Counted from the first letter of the stretch, positions 27,791 to 37,588 are shown. The stretch: DNA of 64,000 nt from an uncultured Candidatus Binatia bacterium (GCA_958296235.1 OY282457.1:3405338-3469337), one strand, 5' to 3'. A program made the numbers and translations. The notes: generated by a model not told the origin, from the letters alone.

Positions 27791-28888
27791 TCATTTCAGC
27801 GGACCGAAGTGCCCCGCCGTGCCCTTGAGGTTCCGGGGCTCAATGATGATCGTCCGCTCTGGGGAGGCGACCGTCGTGCCGAGGCGCCAGGCTTGGACGC
27901 CATGATCGGCGGCGATCTGCAGGACGCGCTCAGCCTCAGCCTCAGCCACCACGACGCAAAAGCCTATCCCCATATTATAGACCTGGTACATTTCCGCGTC
28001 GGTGATCCGTCCGACATCCTGCAACACCGTAAAGAGCGGAGGAGGCGGAGGAAGGCTATGAATATGATATCCTACCGCGGTCTCGGTCCGGGTGAGATTG
28101 AAGAAGCCGTCTCCGGTAATGTGGATCAGGGCTTTGAGTTGAACGTTGGCCGCAAACATGGCGGTGATTTCAGGAACATAAATATGGGTCGGTTCCAGCA
28201 GTTCTTCTCCGACCGTGCGTCCCAGTTCCGGTAGATAGCTCTCAACCTTGAGGCGGGCATCTTTGAGCAGGACCTGTCGGGCCAGGGTTAAACCATTACT
28301 GTGGATGCCGCTGCTGGCAAGCCCGATCAGCGTATCACCTGGCTCGACCTCTTTCCCGATAATGACACGGTCAAGCGGAACCGTACCGATGGCGGTGCCG
28401 GCCAGGTCCAGGCCCCCGCCGTCCCGAACGCCGTGAACCATCTCCCTGAGTTGCGCAATCTCTCCACCGGCAATATTGACGCGGGCCTGCTCCGCACCTC
28501 GGTGCAAGCCCTGACCTAAGGCGTCAAGCACATCCGGTTGCAGGCTCTCGACCGCGACATAATCAACAAACGAGATCGGGGTCGCGCCGACGCACAACAA
28601 GTCGTTGACGTTCATGGCGATGCAGTCAATGCCAACCGTGTCGTATTTCCCCAGGAGTTCTGCCACCAGGAGTTTGGTTCCCACCCCATCGGTGGTAATG
28701 CCAATGCCGAGGCTCAGCGCGTCGAGACGAATAATATTGGCAAAATATCCAAGCGGCAAATAGGGGCGCGCGGTCGGATTAAAGGGGAAGGTTTGTTCGA
28801 CCCAGGCCCGGAGTCGATTCAAGCCTGCTTCGGCCTGTGCGCTATCGACGCCCGAGGCAGCATAGCGTGGGTCTCTCGCGTGGTCCAT
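27791..28888 (-). CDS. purM: phosphoribosylformylglycinamidine cyclo-ligase (AIR synthetase)
   Basis: 365 residues from the ATG at 28888, where the family sequence MDHARDPRYAASGVD begins; an in-frame ATG at 28954 adds an unlikely leader. PurM marks: GVGTKLLVAELLGKYDTVGIDCIAMNVNDLLCVGA, GGEIAQL, GLASSGIHSNGLTL, and the ITGDGFFNLTR and YQVYNMGIGF motifs. Converts FGAM to AIR in purine synthesis. In the usual HITGGG motif, this copy reads HITGDGF (one Gly replaced by Asp). Confidence 0.95.
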   Translation of the reverse strand: MDHARDPRYAASGVDSAQAEAGLNRLRAWVEQTFPFNPTARPYLPLGYFANIIRLDALSLGIGITTDGVGTKLLVAELLGKYDTVGIDCIAMNVNDLLCVGATPISFVDYVAVESLQPDVLDALGQGLHRGAEQARVNIAGGEIAQLREMVHGVRDGGGLDLAGTAIGTVPLDRVIIGKEVEPGDTLIGLASSGIHSNGLTLARQVLLKDARLKVESYLPELGRTVGEELLEPTHIYVPEITAMFAANVQLKALIHITGDGFFNLTRTETAVGYHIHSLPPPPPLFTVLQDVGRITDAEMYQVYNMGIGFCVVVAEAEAERVLQIAADHGVQAWRLGTTVASPERTIIIEPRNLKGTAGHFGPLK

Positions 28889-29017
28889 GATGCTGCCCCA
28901 CTCTACCGAATCTCTTCTTCGAGGGCAATTGTCTGGCTTCGCTCTTGACTCCATACTGAGCCACGCTCAGTATGAGAGAGTTTTCATCCATTCTGCGAGG
29001 CTGTGTGTCAGACGCCT

Positions 29018-30898
29018 ATGTATGAAGCCTTTTACGGTTTTCAGGAAAATCCGTTCCGCCTCACCCCGGACCCACGTTACCTCTTTCTGAGCGCCAACCA
29101 CCAGGAGGCCCTTGGTCATCTCCTGTTTGGGGTGCATGAAGGCAATGGCGTGGTTGTCTTGACCGGAGAAATCGGGGCAGGGAAAACGACCCTCCTGCGG
29201 ACCCTGGCGAACGATCTGGATGCGTCGACAACGCTCGCGTATCTCTTTAATCCCGCGCTGTCCGATGTCGAACTCTTGCAGGCGATCAATGCCGACCTCG
29301 GACTAGCGGACGACTCGACGAGCAAAAAGGCGTTAACCGACGAACTCAACCGTTTTCTTCTCGTCCAACAGGCCGCGGGACGACGGGTGGTGGTGATTAT
29401 AGATGAAGCCCAGAACCTTGCAGCGTCGGTTTTAGAGCAGCTCCGTCTCCTCTCTAACCTGGAGACCGAACAAGAAAAATTGCTGCACATCATTCTTGCC
29501 GGGCAACCGGAGCTGCGCGCCATTCTGGCCCAGCCGGCATTGGCTCAGATCGACCAGCGCGTGACCGTGCGTTGGCATCTTGAGCCATTGGGCGTCAAAG
29601 AAACCGTGGCCTATGTCCGACACCGGCTCAGCGTTGCCGCGGACGGACGAGCGGCGTCACTTTTTTCGCCGGCGGCCCTGCGGCAGGTGCACCGTTTTTC
29701 GGGCGGCCTCCCGCGGCTCATCAATATCCTGTGCCACCGCGCGCTATTGGTTGGCTATACGCGAGAAGAGACGCGCATACGGCTCCAGACGATTCGGCAA
29801 GCGATCAGGGAATTACGGCGTCATACGACTCGCCGCCCACGCTGGCGCTGGATGTCGGCCACCGCGGCCACCGCCCTCGTTGCTGGCGGATTCCTGCTGG
29901 TTGAGGGAAGATTTGATATTCCTGCGGTGTGGAATCAACTGGACATGTGGGCCTCACACGAAGATGCAGCTCTCGCTCCTCCAGCGGCCGTTCTTCCCGT
30001 ACCGGAAACGCAGCAGGGCGTTGCTCAGGAAGAACAGGAAGGAACGGCAACACGGGCCTCAACTGTGGAGCCGCGGGCCGTAGACCTTGCCGTTGCAACC
30101 TCCCCCCCTCAGGAATTACTCCACGCACTCCAACAGGATGAAATGCTGCCCAGCGCGGTACGTGCAACACGCGACCTGATTGCCGCGTGGCAGGCATCGC
30201 CTGTGGAAGAAATGGAGTGGCAAGGCGGCAAACTCGACCTTGCCGCCATTGCCGCTGCTCGCCGGCTTGAGTATCTGCCCGTGCAGAGCGATATCCGCCT
30301 CCTGACGCTGCTGGACCTGCCAGTGATGATCGGTTTGGCCGTTCCACCCTCTCAGCAGACGCGCTTTGCTTTGATTAGACAGATGACACAGACCCACTGT
30401 CTGATCCGGCTGGAGAGAGATTATGTCGTGCCACTCGAAGCGATGACGCAGGGCTGGATTCGAGAAGCGCACGTCTTTTGGAAAAACTACGAAGAGATCC
30501 GAACGACCCTGGCTCTGGGCAGTAGCGGACCAACGGTCGAGAAATTACAAACCTTATTGGCCAACGTCCCCACGCCGTCTCATATGGGAGCCCTGCTCGT
30601 CCATCAAGCGGGGAAGCCAACGCCGTTTTTTGGGCTACACACGCAAGACGCTGTCGCGCAATTCCAGAAAATGCAGCGCCTCGTACCCGACGGAATTGTT
30701 GGGCCGCAGACCCTGATTCTCTTGTATCGTCGCCTTCCCGAGTATACGCCGCCGAGTCTGAGTCGAAGAGAGCGGGTAGGGAGTTCATTTGCCGCCCAGC
30801 GTCCAACGAGGGCACGGCAAGGAGCAGGTCGTGGAGAGCGGATCAAGTCATTGAACAGCTGGAGCCAAGCGGGAGGGGCGCATGAGTACGATTCTTGA
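29018..30898 (+). CDS. gspA: GspA/ExeA-type AAA ATPase with peptidoglycan-binding domain
   Basis: 626 residues from the ATG at 29018 (MYEAFYGFQENPFRLTPDP, the family's typical start). AAA domain: Walker A GEIGAGKTT, Walker B VVVIIDEAQNL, then a QPELR segment. A membrane span (SATAATALVAGGFLLVEG) follows around residue 290. A C-terminal peptidoglycan-binding domain (VEKLQTLL...FGLHTQDAVAQFQKMQRLVPDGIVGPQTL) completes the ExeA layout. It helps insert the type II secretion secretin through peptidoglycan, using ATP. The last 40 residues are basic, low-complexity and may derive from a repeat. The end overlaps gspB by 17 bases. Confidence 0.92.
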   Translation: MYEAFYGFQENPFRLTPDPRYLFLSANHQEALGHLLFGVHEGNGVVVLTGEIGAGKTTLLRTLANDLDASTTLAYLFNPALSDVELLQAINADLGLADDSTSKKALTDELNRFLLVQQAAGRRVVVIIDEAQNLAASVLEQLRLLSNLETEQEKLLHIILAGQPELRAILAQPALAQIDQRVTVRWHLEPLGVKETVAYVRHRLSVAADGRAASLFSPAALRQVHRFSGGLPRLINILCHRALLVGYTREETRIRLQTIRQAIRELRRHTTRRPRWRWMSATAATALVAGGFLLVEGRFDIPAVWNQLDMWASHEDAALAPPAAVLPVPETQQGVAQEEQEGTATRASTVEPRAVDLAVATSPPQELLHALQQDEMLPSAVRATRDLIAAWQASPVEEMEWQGGKLDLAAIAAARRLEYLPVQSDIRLLTLLDLPVMIGLAVPPSQQTRFALIRQMTQTHCLIRLERDYVVPLEAMTQGWIREAHVFWKNYEEIRTTLALGSSGPTVEKLQTLLANVPTPSHMGALLVHQAGKPTPFFGLHTQDAVAQFQKMQRLVPDGIVGPQTLILLYRRLPEYTPPSLSRRERVGSSFAAQRPTRARQGAGRGERIKSLNSWSQAGGAHEYDS

Positions 30899-31775
30899 CG
30901 CCCTCAGAAAAATTGAAGGAGAAAGACGCGGGCAGGGCGGCCAGGTCCGGGCTCGTATACTGGCACCCCCGCCTCGACCTCTCTCCACTGCTCCTCCGCA
31001 CCGCTCTCTACTGTGGGCGGCTGGTATGAGTATTCTTCTGGCAGGATTTGCCGTAGGCATATGGATAACCCATCAGGAAGAAACCCCTCCAGAAGAAGGG
31101 GGAACGCTTCTGCCGGTTGCACCTGTAAGTTTTGAAGAGCCCGAGAAAACCGTCTCCGCCGTCACGGAGGAGCGAACCCAAGAAGAACAGAGGGGTGTCC
31201 CTACTCCCCTACTTCCTGAGCACCCCCTTGCCCTCTCAGAGCCGCGGTCTCTCCAGGATTCTCCCTTTGCCTCCTCGCCCCAAGTCGCTCTGCGCACCTC
31301 GCTTGTGGACGCCACCCCTCAGGGGTTTTCTGAGCGAGGTGGAGAGAGAGTCCATCAAAAACGGGAAGCCCCTCAAAGGCGTGAAGACCGCGTCTCGCAC
31401 GTTTCTGAGACGGCCGGCGAGGGGCTTGAGAGCAGCCTGGGGAGCGGACACGAGAGGCAGAGGGGCGGGAATCCGGGTAGGGAGGTGGAGCGCTCTGAAC
31501 AAGAACAGCCGCTTGTGTCAGGAGGACCGGCCGGCATAGCGGGGCCGGACGAATCGGAAGAGGTTTATGCTTCCGCCCCGGCCAACTCAGCGGTTAGCTT
31601 TCTTCAGTGGTCCCCCGAGTCTACCCGGAGAAAGGCCCTTGTCAGGGTCGAGGGGAGCCCGTTGACCCTTGTCCGCGAAGGCGATGCTATTGAAGACTAT
31701 ACGGTCGTCGAAATCCAGCCAGACGCGGTTGCCCTTCAGTCTGGCGTAACCCGCTTTCAACTCCGCGTTCGCTAA
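30882..31775 (+). CDS. gspB: GspB-like type II secretion assembly protein
   Basis: 297 residues. N-terminal SxILDALRK motif (MSTILDALRKIEGERR), a membrane span near residues 45-67 (LLWAAGMSILLAGFAVGIWI), a long Pro/Glu/Arg-rich low-complexity linker, and a C-terminal GspB beta domain (FLQWSPESTRRKALVRVEGSP, LVREGDAIEDYTVVEIQPDAV). GspB forms a complex with GspA. Overlap with gspA fits a co-translated pair. Confidence 0.9.
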   Translation: MSTILDALRKIEGERRGQGGQVRARILAPPPRPLSTAPPHRSLLWAAGMSILLAGFAVGIWITHQEETPPEEGGTLLPVAPVSFEEPEKTVSAVTEERTQEEQRGVPTPLLPEHPLALSEPRSLQDSPFASSPQVALRTSLVDATPQGFSERGGERVHQKREAPQRREDRVSHVSETAGEGLESSLGSGHERQRGGNPGREVERSEQEQPLVSGGPAGIAGPDESEEVYASAPANSAVSFLQWSPESTRRKALVRVEGSPLTLVREGDAIEDYTVVEIQPDAVALQSGVTRFQLRVR

Positions 31776-31817
31776 AGTCCTGGCGTCTTTCTGTATGGGA
31801 CTGACGGGGAGGAAAAA

Positions 31818-31937
31818 TTACGAAGCTGCGGATTTTCTTACCTTGGCCTCGGCCTTGAGTTCTTTGATGCGGCGTTTGAGCGCTTTTTCGCGACGCTTGC
31901 GGCGTCGACGGATCTCCTGATCTCTTTCTCTGTGCAT
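31818..31937 (-). CDS. very small basic protein (39 residues)
   Basis: Encodes MHRERDQEIRRRRKRREKAL then KRRIKELKAEAKVRKSAAS, a highly charged single helix. Upstream AGGAGTAGGAGAG gives a plausible, slightly distant ribosome binding site. No other gene occupies this stretch. Its composition resembles small ribosome- or nucleic-acid-associated peptides. Function unknown, but the codon-clean open frame and placement suggest it is real. Confidence 0.5.
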   Translation of the reverse strand: MHRERDQEIRRRRKRREKALKRRIKELKAEAKVRKSAAS

Positions 31938-32044
31938 GGGTTGGTCTCTCCTACTCCTCTCTCCGGTTGCTCGTACAGGTGTTTCCTGAAACTCGAAGCG
32001 AATACTATACCCCTCTCAACACGGCCTGAAAACAGGGGCAAACT

Positions 32045-32210
32045 TTCGGTAGTGCCTCAGTTTGAATTTTCCCCCTCACCCCAACCCTCTCCCTCCAGGG
32101 GAGAGGGAGCAGATAGGCCCTCCCCCCTCTGAGGGGGAGGGTCAGGGAGGGGGGCGCTGAGCCGGTAGCGGGGGAGGGAGAGGTGAAACTGAGACACTGC
32201 CAAACTTTCT
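32045..32210. repeat. MITE-like intergenic element with imperfect inverted ends
   Basis: The left end reads AGTGCCTCAGTTT and the right end AAACTGAGACACT, so the ends are inverted copies with one mismatch. Between them are CTCTCCCTCCAGGGGAGAGG, CCTCCCCCCTCTGAGGGGGA and a G-rich tail. The bases AAACTTTC occur just outside both ends as a possible target duplication. It carries no open frame. The rest of the 31938-32306 gap shows nothing else. Confidence 0.6.
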
Positions 32211-32306
32211 CGGTGGGAAAATACGAGCTACTAGATGTTGTAGACCAGGTGTTTTTCTGCTACAGGGAATTGTGGGCGGTCTGAGATAGACCATGCCTGC
32301 ATCCAA

Positions 32307-33032
32307 GTGAACGAGTGGGTGGAGTTGGTCGTGTCACAGGGGGGGACCTCGTTATTTTCCATAAAAGGGCTCAAGGAAGGCCCTACACTTTTCTTTGATG
32401 ACCATGCTCCGTTTGCCGATGTGGTTGCAGCGGTCGAGGAAGAACTGACGCGGACGAACGGTTTCTTTCGTGGCTCCCCTATCGTATTGCACTTTGGGGG
32501 CCGTCTCCTACAAAAAGAAGAATGGTGGTATCTGAAGGAGACCCTCCACAGAGAAGAGGTGCTGCTGCGCTATGCGGTTTCAAACAATGCAGCCAGCAGG
32601 AAGATGTTATACAAGGAAGGGTTGTCTGTCCGGGAGAGTATACCATCGCCCCGAAAGCAGAAAACGGACCAAGACACTATTCCGCCTGAAGGACAGCCGG
32701 CATCATACCTGCGCTACGGGCTGCGGGGCGGACAGAAGAAAGTTTTTGATGGAGATGTGATCCTGGCCGGTGATGTGAACCAAGGGGCGGAAATCATCGC
32801 GGGAGGGGATGTGGTTGTGATAGGAACGCTGCGTGGAGTCGTCCACGCTGGCTATCCCGATAACGAAAGGGCTGTCGTTATCGCGCTCAACCTGACGCCG
32901 TTACAGCTCAGAATTGGACCCCTGATCGCCATTCCAGAAGAGGGGCAAAACCACCGAGGCGTCCTCCACCCGGAAGTCGCTCGGGCGCTGGATGAGCAGA
33001 TTGTGATCGAACCGTATAACGGAAAGTTATAG
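32307..33032 (+). CDS. minC: septum site-determining protein MinC
   Basis: 241 residues from a GTG; an ATG 14 bases upstream opens only a 5-codon frame that overlaps this GTG. The N-terminal domain (FSIKGLKEGPTLFFDDHAPFADV) is followed by a linker and the C-terminal beta-helix domain (VILAGDVNQGAEIIAGGDVVVIGTLRGVVHAGY), which binds MinD. MinC inhibits FtsZ at the poles. First gene of minCDE; MinD starts 12 bases after its stop. Confidence 0.92.
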   Translation: MNEWVELVVSQGGTSLFSIKGLKEGPTLFFDDHAPFADVVAAVEEELTRTNGFFRGSPIVLHFGGRLLQKEEWWYLKETLHREEVLLRYAVSNNAASRKMLYKEGLSVRESIPSPRKQKTDQDTIPPEGQPASYLRYGLRGGQKKVFDGDVILAGDVNQGAEIIAGGDVVVIGTLRGVVHAGYPDNERAVVIALNLTPLQLRIGPLIAIPEEGQNHRGVLHPEVARALDEQIVIEPYNGKL

Positions 33033-33044
33033 GAGAGGTGAGCC

Positions 33045-33839
33045 ATGAGCGGACGAGCAATCGTCGTTACCTCAGGCAAGGGGGGGGTCGGGAAAACGAC
33101 CGCAACCGCGAATATCGGCCTTGGTCTCGCCAGCCAGGGAAAAAAGGTTGTGCTGATTGATGGGGATATCGGGTTGCGCAATCTTGACCTTATTCTGGGA
33201 GTCGAAAACCGGGTCGTGTACAATATCGTCGACGTTGTGAGTGGCCGCTGTCAGCCGAGGCAGGCGCTGGTCAAGGACAAGCGGATTTCGAGCCTCTTTC
33301 TGATGCCAGCCTCGCAGATTGACGAGAAGGATGCGATTAATACTGACCAGATGCGGGATTTGTCTGCGCAGCTGAAAGAAGAATTCGACTTTGTCTTAAT
33401 AGACTGCCCGGCCGGGATTGAACAGGGGTTCCGAAACACAGTGGCGGCGGCCGATGAAGCGATTGTCGTCACCACTCCAGATGTCTCTCCGGTCCGCGAC
33501 GCGGACCGCGTCATTGGTCTGTTGCAGAGTTCGCTCGGCGAGCCTCAACTCATTATTAATCGTATGTCCATGGATATGGTCAAGCGAGGAGACATGCTCG
33601 ACCAACAAGATGTGCTGGACATCCTGGCCGTCCGTCTTCTTGGGATTGTTCCTGAAGATGAAGCAGTCGTGATTGCCGGCAACAAAGGAGCCCCGGTCGT
33701 CCTGAATGGTGGCTCACCGTCCGGTGATGCCTATGGGCGTATCGCGCGCAGGATTCTTGGGGAAGACGTTCCGATTCCCGAGTTGAACGGCCATAATAGT
33801 CTCGCCAAGCGGCTCGGCAGAATCCTCTTTGGGAGATAA
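33045..33839 (+). CDS. minD: septum site-determining ATPase MinD
   Basis: 264 residues. Deviant Walker A GKGGVGKT (11-18), switch IDGDIGLRNLDLILGVENRVVYNIVDV, VLIDCPAGIEQGF, TTPDVSPVRDADRVIGLL. The C-terminus (LAKRLGRILFGR) is the amphipathic membrane-targeting helix. Ribosome binding site AGGAGAGGTGAG. MinD recruits MinC to the membrane. Confidence 0.98.
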   Translation: MSGRAIVVTSGKGGVGKTTATANIGLGLASQGKKVVLIDGDIGLRNLDLILGVENRVVYNIVDVVSGRCQPRQALVKDKRISSLFLMPASQIDEKDAINTDQMRDLSAQLKEEFDFVLIDCPAGIEQGFRNTVAAADEAIVVTTPDVSPVRDADRVIGLLQSSLGEPQLIINRMSMDMVKRGDMLDQQDVLDILAVRLLGIVPEDEAVVIAGNKGAPVVLNGGSPSGDAYGRIARRILGEDVPIPELNGHNSLAKRLGRILFGR

Positions 33840-33842
33840 GGT

Positions 33843-34133
33843 ATGACACTAACGGAACTTATCCAGCGTATCCAGCATTCTTTTGGCAAGGGGGGCAGTA
33901 AGGACGAGGCAAAGAGTCGCCTCCTCCTGGTCTTACAAGACGACCGACTTGGCTTGACTGCGGAAGAGAAGGAAGCGTTGCGTCAAGACATCCTCGAGGC
34001 AATTCGGAAGCATCTCAAGATCGACGCGGAGGGCTTTACTATGGAGTTTGTATCCAGCCCAACAGATCAGAATAAAATGCATGTCTCAGCCCCTGTACAG
34101 GTTGGCCGAGGGCCGGCGAATTTCTCAAAATAA
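33843..34133 (+). CDS. minE: cell division topological specificity factor MinE
   Basis: 96 residues, starting 3 bases after minD with GGAGATAAGGT. The pattern DEAKSRLLLVLQDDRLGLTAEEKEALRQDILEAI fits the MinD-binding region and KHLKIDAEGFTMEF the topology domain. MinE drives MinCD oscillation. Followed by a strong terminator. Confidence 0.93.
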   Translation: MTLTELIQRIQHSFGKGGSKDEAKSRLLLVLQDDRLGLTAEEKEALRQDILEAIRKHLKIDAEGFTMEFVSSPTDQNKMHVSAPVQVGRGPANFSK

Positions 34134-34171
34134 GGACGCTTGAAAGCCGACCGAGGCAACAGGACGGACTG

Positions 34172-34200
34172 AAAAGGGCGGCAGGAGCCGCCCTTTTTTT
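34172..34200. terminator. bidirectional intrinsic terminator between minE and hslU
   Basis: Stem AAAAGGGCGGC pairs with GCCGCCCTTTT around AGGA, with a T-run on the + strand and a matching T-run in the other direction. It serves converging minCDE and hslVU. Confidence 0.9.
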
Positions 34201-34225
34201 GTGTCCCCTATCGATTCTCCAATAT

Positions 34226-35614
34226 CTATAGAATATATCGGGACAAGTCTTGATCTTTGACAATCGCGTCCAGCTTGTCTCGGACATAATGGGCGTCAAT
34301 CGGCAGTTCCCGCCCGCTTAACTCCGGGGCGTTGAAGGAGAGGTCTTCGACCAGTCGCTCAACTACGGTATGCAGTCGCCGTGCGCCGATGTTTTCAGTC
34401 CGTTCATTCACGGTGGCGGCAATCTGAGCAATTTGCTCTACGGCGTCAGCCGTAAAATTGAGCCGGACGTCTTCTGTATCGAGGAGGGCGACATACTGGG
34501 TCAGTAACGCATTTCTGGGTTCTGTCAGAATGCGCACAAAATCGCCGTGCGTCAGAGATTCCAGCTCCACGCGAATCGGGAAACGCCCCTGAAATTCTGG
34601 AATCAGGTCGGAGGGCTTGGCGGTATGGAATGCCCCTGACGCGACGAAAAGGATGTGGTCGGTGCGGACCATGCCATATTTGGTGTTGACGGTACAGCCT
34701 TCGACCAGCGGCAACAGGTCACGCTGCACCCCTTGGCGAGAGACATCTGCACCGTGGGCGTTTTCTCGACCGGCAATTTTATCGATTTCATCAATAAAGA
34801 TAATGCCAGTCTGTTCAACCCGACGAACGGCCTCCTGGACGACCGCTTCCATATCAACCAGCTTGTCGGCCTCTTCTACCGTCAGGATCTCGAGCGCTTC
34901 CGGGACCTTCACCCGGCGTTTCTTGGTTTGTTTGGGCATCATGTTGGAGAACATCTCTTTGAGCTGATTCTCCATTTCTTCCATGCCCTGCGGGGCCATG
35001 ACTTCGACAAAGGGGGCGGCGGAGCGGGTAATTTCAAGCTCTACCTCTCGCTCGTCCAGTTTCCCTTCGTGGAGCATGCGTCGCATTTTTTCCCGGGTGC
35101 TGTGTCTGGCGCTTGTTGCTCCCTCTTCACTCAGGCTGGATGATGACGGGGTTGGCGGAAGCAGCAGGTCAAGCAACTGCTCCTCCGCCCGGGCGTGGGC
35201 CTTGACTTGAATCCGCTCCTTTTCTTCCTGCTTGACCAGGCCGACAGCCAGTTCTGTCAGGTCTCGCACCATAGATTCGACATCGCGCCCCACATAGCCG
35301 ACCTCGGTAAACTTTGAGGCCTCCACTTTGATAAACGGTGCCTGGGCCAGACGCGCTAAACGACGGGCGATCTCGGTTTTGCCGACTCCGGTCGGACCGA
35401 TCATCAAAATATTTTTGGGGGCAATCTCGTCACGCAAATCCTCCGGGACTTGCTGCCGTCTCCAGCGATTCCGCAGCGCAATCGCAACGGAACGTTTGGC
35501 CTTCGCCTGGCCAATAATATACCGGTCCAGCTCGGAGACGATTTCTCGCGGGGTCATAACCGGGGAACCTGCGTCTTGAACGACTATGGGCGCCCCGTCG
35601 ACGACATCCGTCAT
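34226..35614 (-). CDS. hslU: HslU ATPase subunit of the HslVU (ClpYQ) protease
   Basis: 462 residues, normal length. N-terminal [34 protein letters not shown] block, Walker [24 protein letters not shown] pore loop, Walker [11 protein letters not shown], and the conserved C-terminal tail ending RYIL that docks into HslV. Starts one base after the hslV stop. A short extra N-terminus ([19 protein letters not shown]) precedes the family start. Confidence 0.97.
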   Translation of the reverse strand: MTDVVDGAPIVVQDAGSPVMTPREIVSELDRYIIGQAKAKRSVAIALRNRWRRQQVPEDLRDEIAPKNILMIGPTGVGKTEIARRLARLAQAPFIKVEASKFTEVGYVGRDVESMVRDLTELAVGLVKQEEKERIQVKAHARAEEQLLDLLLPPTPSSSSLSEEGATSARHSTREKMRRMLHEGKLDEREVELEITRSAAPFVEVMAPQGMEEMENQLKEMFSNMMPKQTKKRRVKVPEALEILTVEEADKLVDMEAVVQEAVRRVEQTGIIFIDEIDKIAGRENAHGADVSRQGVQRDLLPLVEGCTVNTKYGMVRTDHILFVASGAFHTAKPSDLIPEFQGRFPIRVELESLTHGDFVRILTEPRNALLTQYVALLDTEDVRLNFTADAVEQIAQIAATVNERTENIGARRLHTVVERLVEDLSFNAPELSGRELPIDAHYVRDKLDAIVKDQDLSRYIL

Positions 35615-35615
35615 C

Positions 35616-36140
35616 TTATAATTCCTCCACTACAATCTGGTCGTTGGTGTACACGCAAATAGCTCCGGCAATGCGCATGGCCTCTTCAACAATCCGGGCC
35701 GCATCCAGAGGCGTGTGGGCGACCAAGGCGCGGGCTGCCGCCAGGGCATAATTGCCGCCCGACCCGATGGCGAGAACTCCGTCGTCGGGTTCAAGCACAT
35801 CTCCGCTCCCGGAGATCAGCAGGGATGACTCGTGATCAACCACAGCCATCAGCGCCTCAAGGCGACGTAAGACCCGATCCGCCCGCCAGTCCCGGGCAAG
35901 TTCGACTGCGGCTCGCCGGAGGTTGCCATTATATTCTTCCAGTTTGCCTTCAAATTTTTCGCACAAGGTAACGGCATCCGCCGTCCCGCCCGCAAAGCCA
36001 GCCAGAATGCGATCCTTATACAAGCGGCGCACCTTCCGCGCGGCGTGCTTGACGACGGTATCTCCAAGGCTGACCTGCCCGTCTCCCGCCATAGCCACCT
36101 TGCCGTCGCGGCGGACGGTGAGAATAGTTGTCCCATGCAT
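35616..36140 (-). CDS. hslV: HslV peptidase subunit of the HslVU protease
   Basis: 174 residues from the ATG at 36140 ([13 protein letters not shown]), close to the usual length. The catalytic Thr follows the removed leader (TTILTVR). [14 protein letters not shown] and the C-terminal VEEL are typical. An ATG at 36188 could add 16 residues but would place the Thr far from the N-terminus. Forms a two-ring peptidase with HslU. Confidence 0.96.
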   Translation of the reverse strand: MHGTTILTVRRDGKVAMAGDGQVSLGDTVVKHAARKVRRLYKDRILAGFAGGTADAVTLCEKFEGKLEEYNGNLRRAAVELARDWRADRVLRRLEALMAVVDHESSLLISGSGDVLEPDDGVLAIGSGGNYALAAARALVAHTPLDAARIVEEAMRIAGAICVYTNDQIVVEEL

Positions 36141-36262
36141 GGCTGCGTTCACCGTGTATCCTCCAACCACCGGATCATAGTATACCACTCACAGCATAGA
36201 GTATTGTCTGGCAATGCACTATTGCCGGCGCGGCTGGAGAAGCGAACCGCAAGCGGGTCGGC

Positions 36263-37219
36263 TCAGGCCCGCGGGTGCGCCTTATCATACACTTGGGTCA
36301 GGCGGTCTAAATTCACATGGGTGTAGCGCTGTGTGGTGGACAGGCTGGCATGTCCCAATAACTCCTGAATAGCCCGGAGGTCAGCTCCTGCGTCAAGCAA
36401 ATGTGTCGCAAAGGTGTGGCGCAGGGCGTGGGGACTGATCTTGTGGGCCAGCCCGCACAGTTTGGCATAGCTGGCCACCAGTCGAGCAACGCTACGGGGC
36501 GTTAATCGTCCGCCGCGTTGGTTGAGAAAAACCGGTCTGGCCTCGCCGGCCGACACAGTGTGGGAAGCGGGCTGATAATTATTGCCGAGCAAGGCCGGAA
36601 TCTCTGCCCGATAGCGGTGCAGAGTGTCAAGCGCCGTGCGGCCAATCGGGACGATCCGTTCCTTCTGTCCCTTTCCCTTCACCCGCAGGACTTCAAGGTT
36701 GGGATCGATATCTTCCCAGTTCAGGCCGGTCAATTCACTGACTCGAAGCCCGCATGAATAGAGCACTTCGAGTATGGCCCGATCACGCAGTTCGGCAGGG
36801 GTATCCGGGGCGGGAGCGTCTAAAAGACGAAACATGTCGTCAACCGGGAGATAGGTCGGAAGGGGGTGGTCTTGCTTGGGCGAACTCAGGTGGAGGGTCG
36901 GGTCCTGGTCAATCACGGCCTCGCGCAGCAAGAAGCGAAAAAAGCTCTTGAGCGCTGATAGCTTCCGACTAATCGAGCTTTTCGTATGCTGTCGATACAA
37001 GGTGGACAAAAAAGCCTGAATGACGTGGTGGCTGATCTGGGTGACATCGACCTGACGCGGCTCAGCCTGTTCCGTCGGCTTTTCAACAAAAGAGAAAAAC
37101 TGGTGCAGATCGCTACGGTAGTTACGCAGCGTATGGGTAGAGACACTTTTCTCTACCTCCAGATATACGGTATAGCGGTCAAACAACTCGCGGAGTGCTG
37201 GTGTCATTGGAATTTCCAT
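36263..37219 (-). CDS. xerC: tyrosine recombinase XerC
   Basis: 318 residues. SAM-like core-binding domain (TPALRELFDRYTVYLEVEKS..) and catalytic domain with Arg159 (GLRVSELTGL), Lys183 (KGKGQKE), His264/Arg267 (HALRHTFATHLLDAGA), His290 (LLGHASLSTTQ) and Tyr299 (RYTHVN). It resolves chromosome dimers at dif. The xerC-hslV-hslU order on one strand is a classic cluster. Slightly longer than usual because of an insertion around 212-228 (GNNYQPASHTVSAGEA). Confidence 0.95.
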   Translation of the reverse strand: MEIPMTPALRELFDRYTVYLEVEKSVSTHTLRNYRSDLHQFFSFVEKPTEQAEPRQVDVTQISHHVIQAFLSTLYRQHTKSSISRKLSALKSFFRFLLREAVIDQDPTLHLSSPKQDHPLPTYLPVDDMFRLLDAPAPDTPAELRDRAILEVLYSCGLRVSELTGLNWEDIDPNLEVLRVKGKGQKERIVPIGRTALDTLHRYRAEIPALLGNNYQPASHTVSAGEARPVFLNQRGGRLTPRSVARLVASYAKLCGLAHKISPHALRHTFATHLLDAGADLRAIQELLGHASLSTTQRYTHVNLDRLTQVYDKAHPRA

Positions 37220-37285
37220 TTACCAGCTTCAATGGTATCAACAAGTTCGGTTTGAAGAAAGTGACCGGGCAGGACGGCCTGCAAT

Positions 37286-37588
37286 ATGGGGGCGGATGTG
37301 CGAGCCTGTTATCAGTGCCACAGGGAAATATCCCTCGAAGAGCCCATTGGCCGACGCGACACGTGTACGGGATGCGGGGCAGATGTGCGCTGCTGTCTCA
37401 ACTGCGCCTTTTACGATGTGCGTGTCGCTGCCGCGTGCCGTGAACCACAGGCCGACCTCGTCCAGCATAAGGACGCGGCAAATTTCTGTGAATTCTTTGC
37501 GCTTAAGAATACGCAGCCGGGTCCGGTGCGTCCATCCGGGGGAAATGCTCGGGCGCAATTGGACGCCTTATTCAAAAAGAAATCCTGA
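37286..37588 (+). CDS. small Cys-rich (zinc ribbon-like) protein
   Basis: 100 residues with paired cysteines: CYQCHREISL at 9-12, CTGCGADVRCCLNCAFYD around 27-41, and later CREP and CEFFALK, which suggest one or two zinc sites. The C-terminus is basic (ALFKKKS). Similar short proteins occur widely in delta-proteobacteria-like genomes without assigned function. It starts 66 bases from the divergent xerC. Confidence 0.7.
   Translation: MGADVRACYQCHREISLEEPIGRRDTCTGCGADVRCCLNCAFYDVRVAAACREPQADLVQHKDAANFCEFFALKNTQPGPVRPSGGNARAQLDALFKKKS

Noticed and set aside
29018..31775. GspA/GspB pair considered as a transposon-type ATPase (TniB/ExeA mobile)
   Set aside because: The peptidoglycan-binding C-terminus and overlapping GspB gene fit type II secretion assembly.
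36263..37219. XerC gene considered as an integron or phage integrase
   Set aside because: The hslVU linkage, residue layout and lack of an attachment site or cassette array fit chromosomal XerC better.
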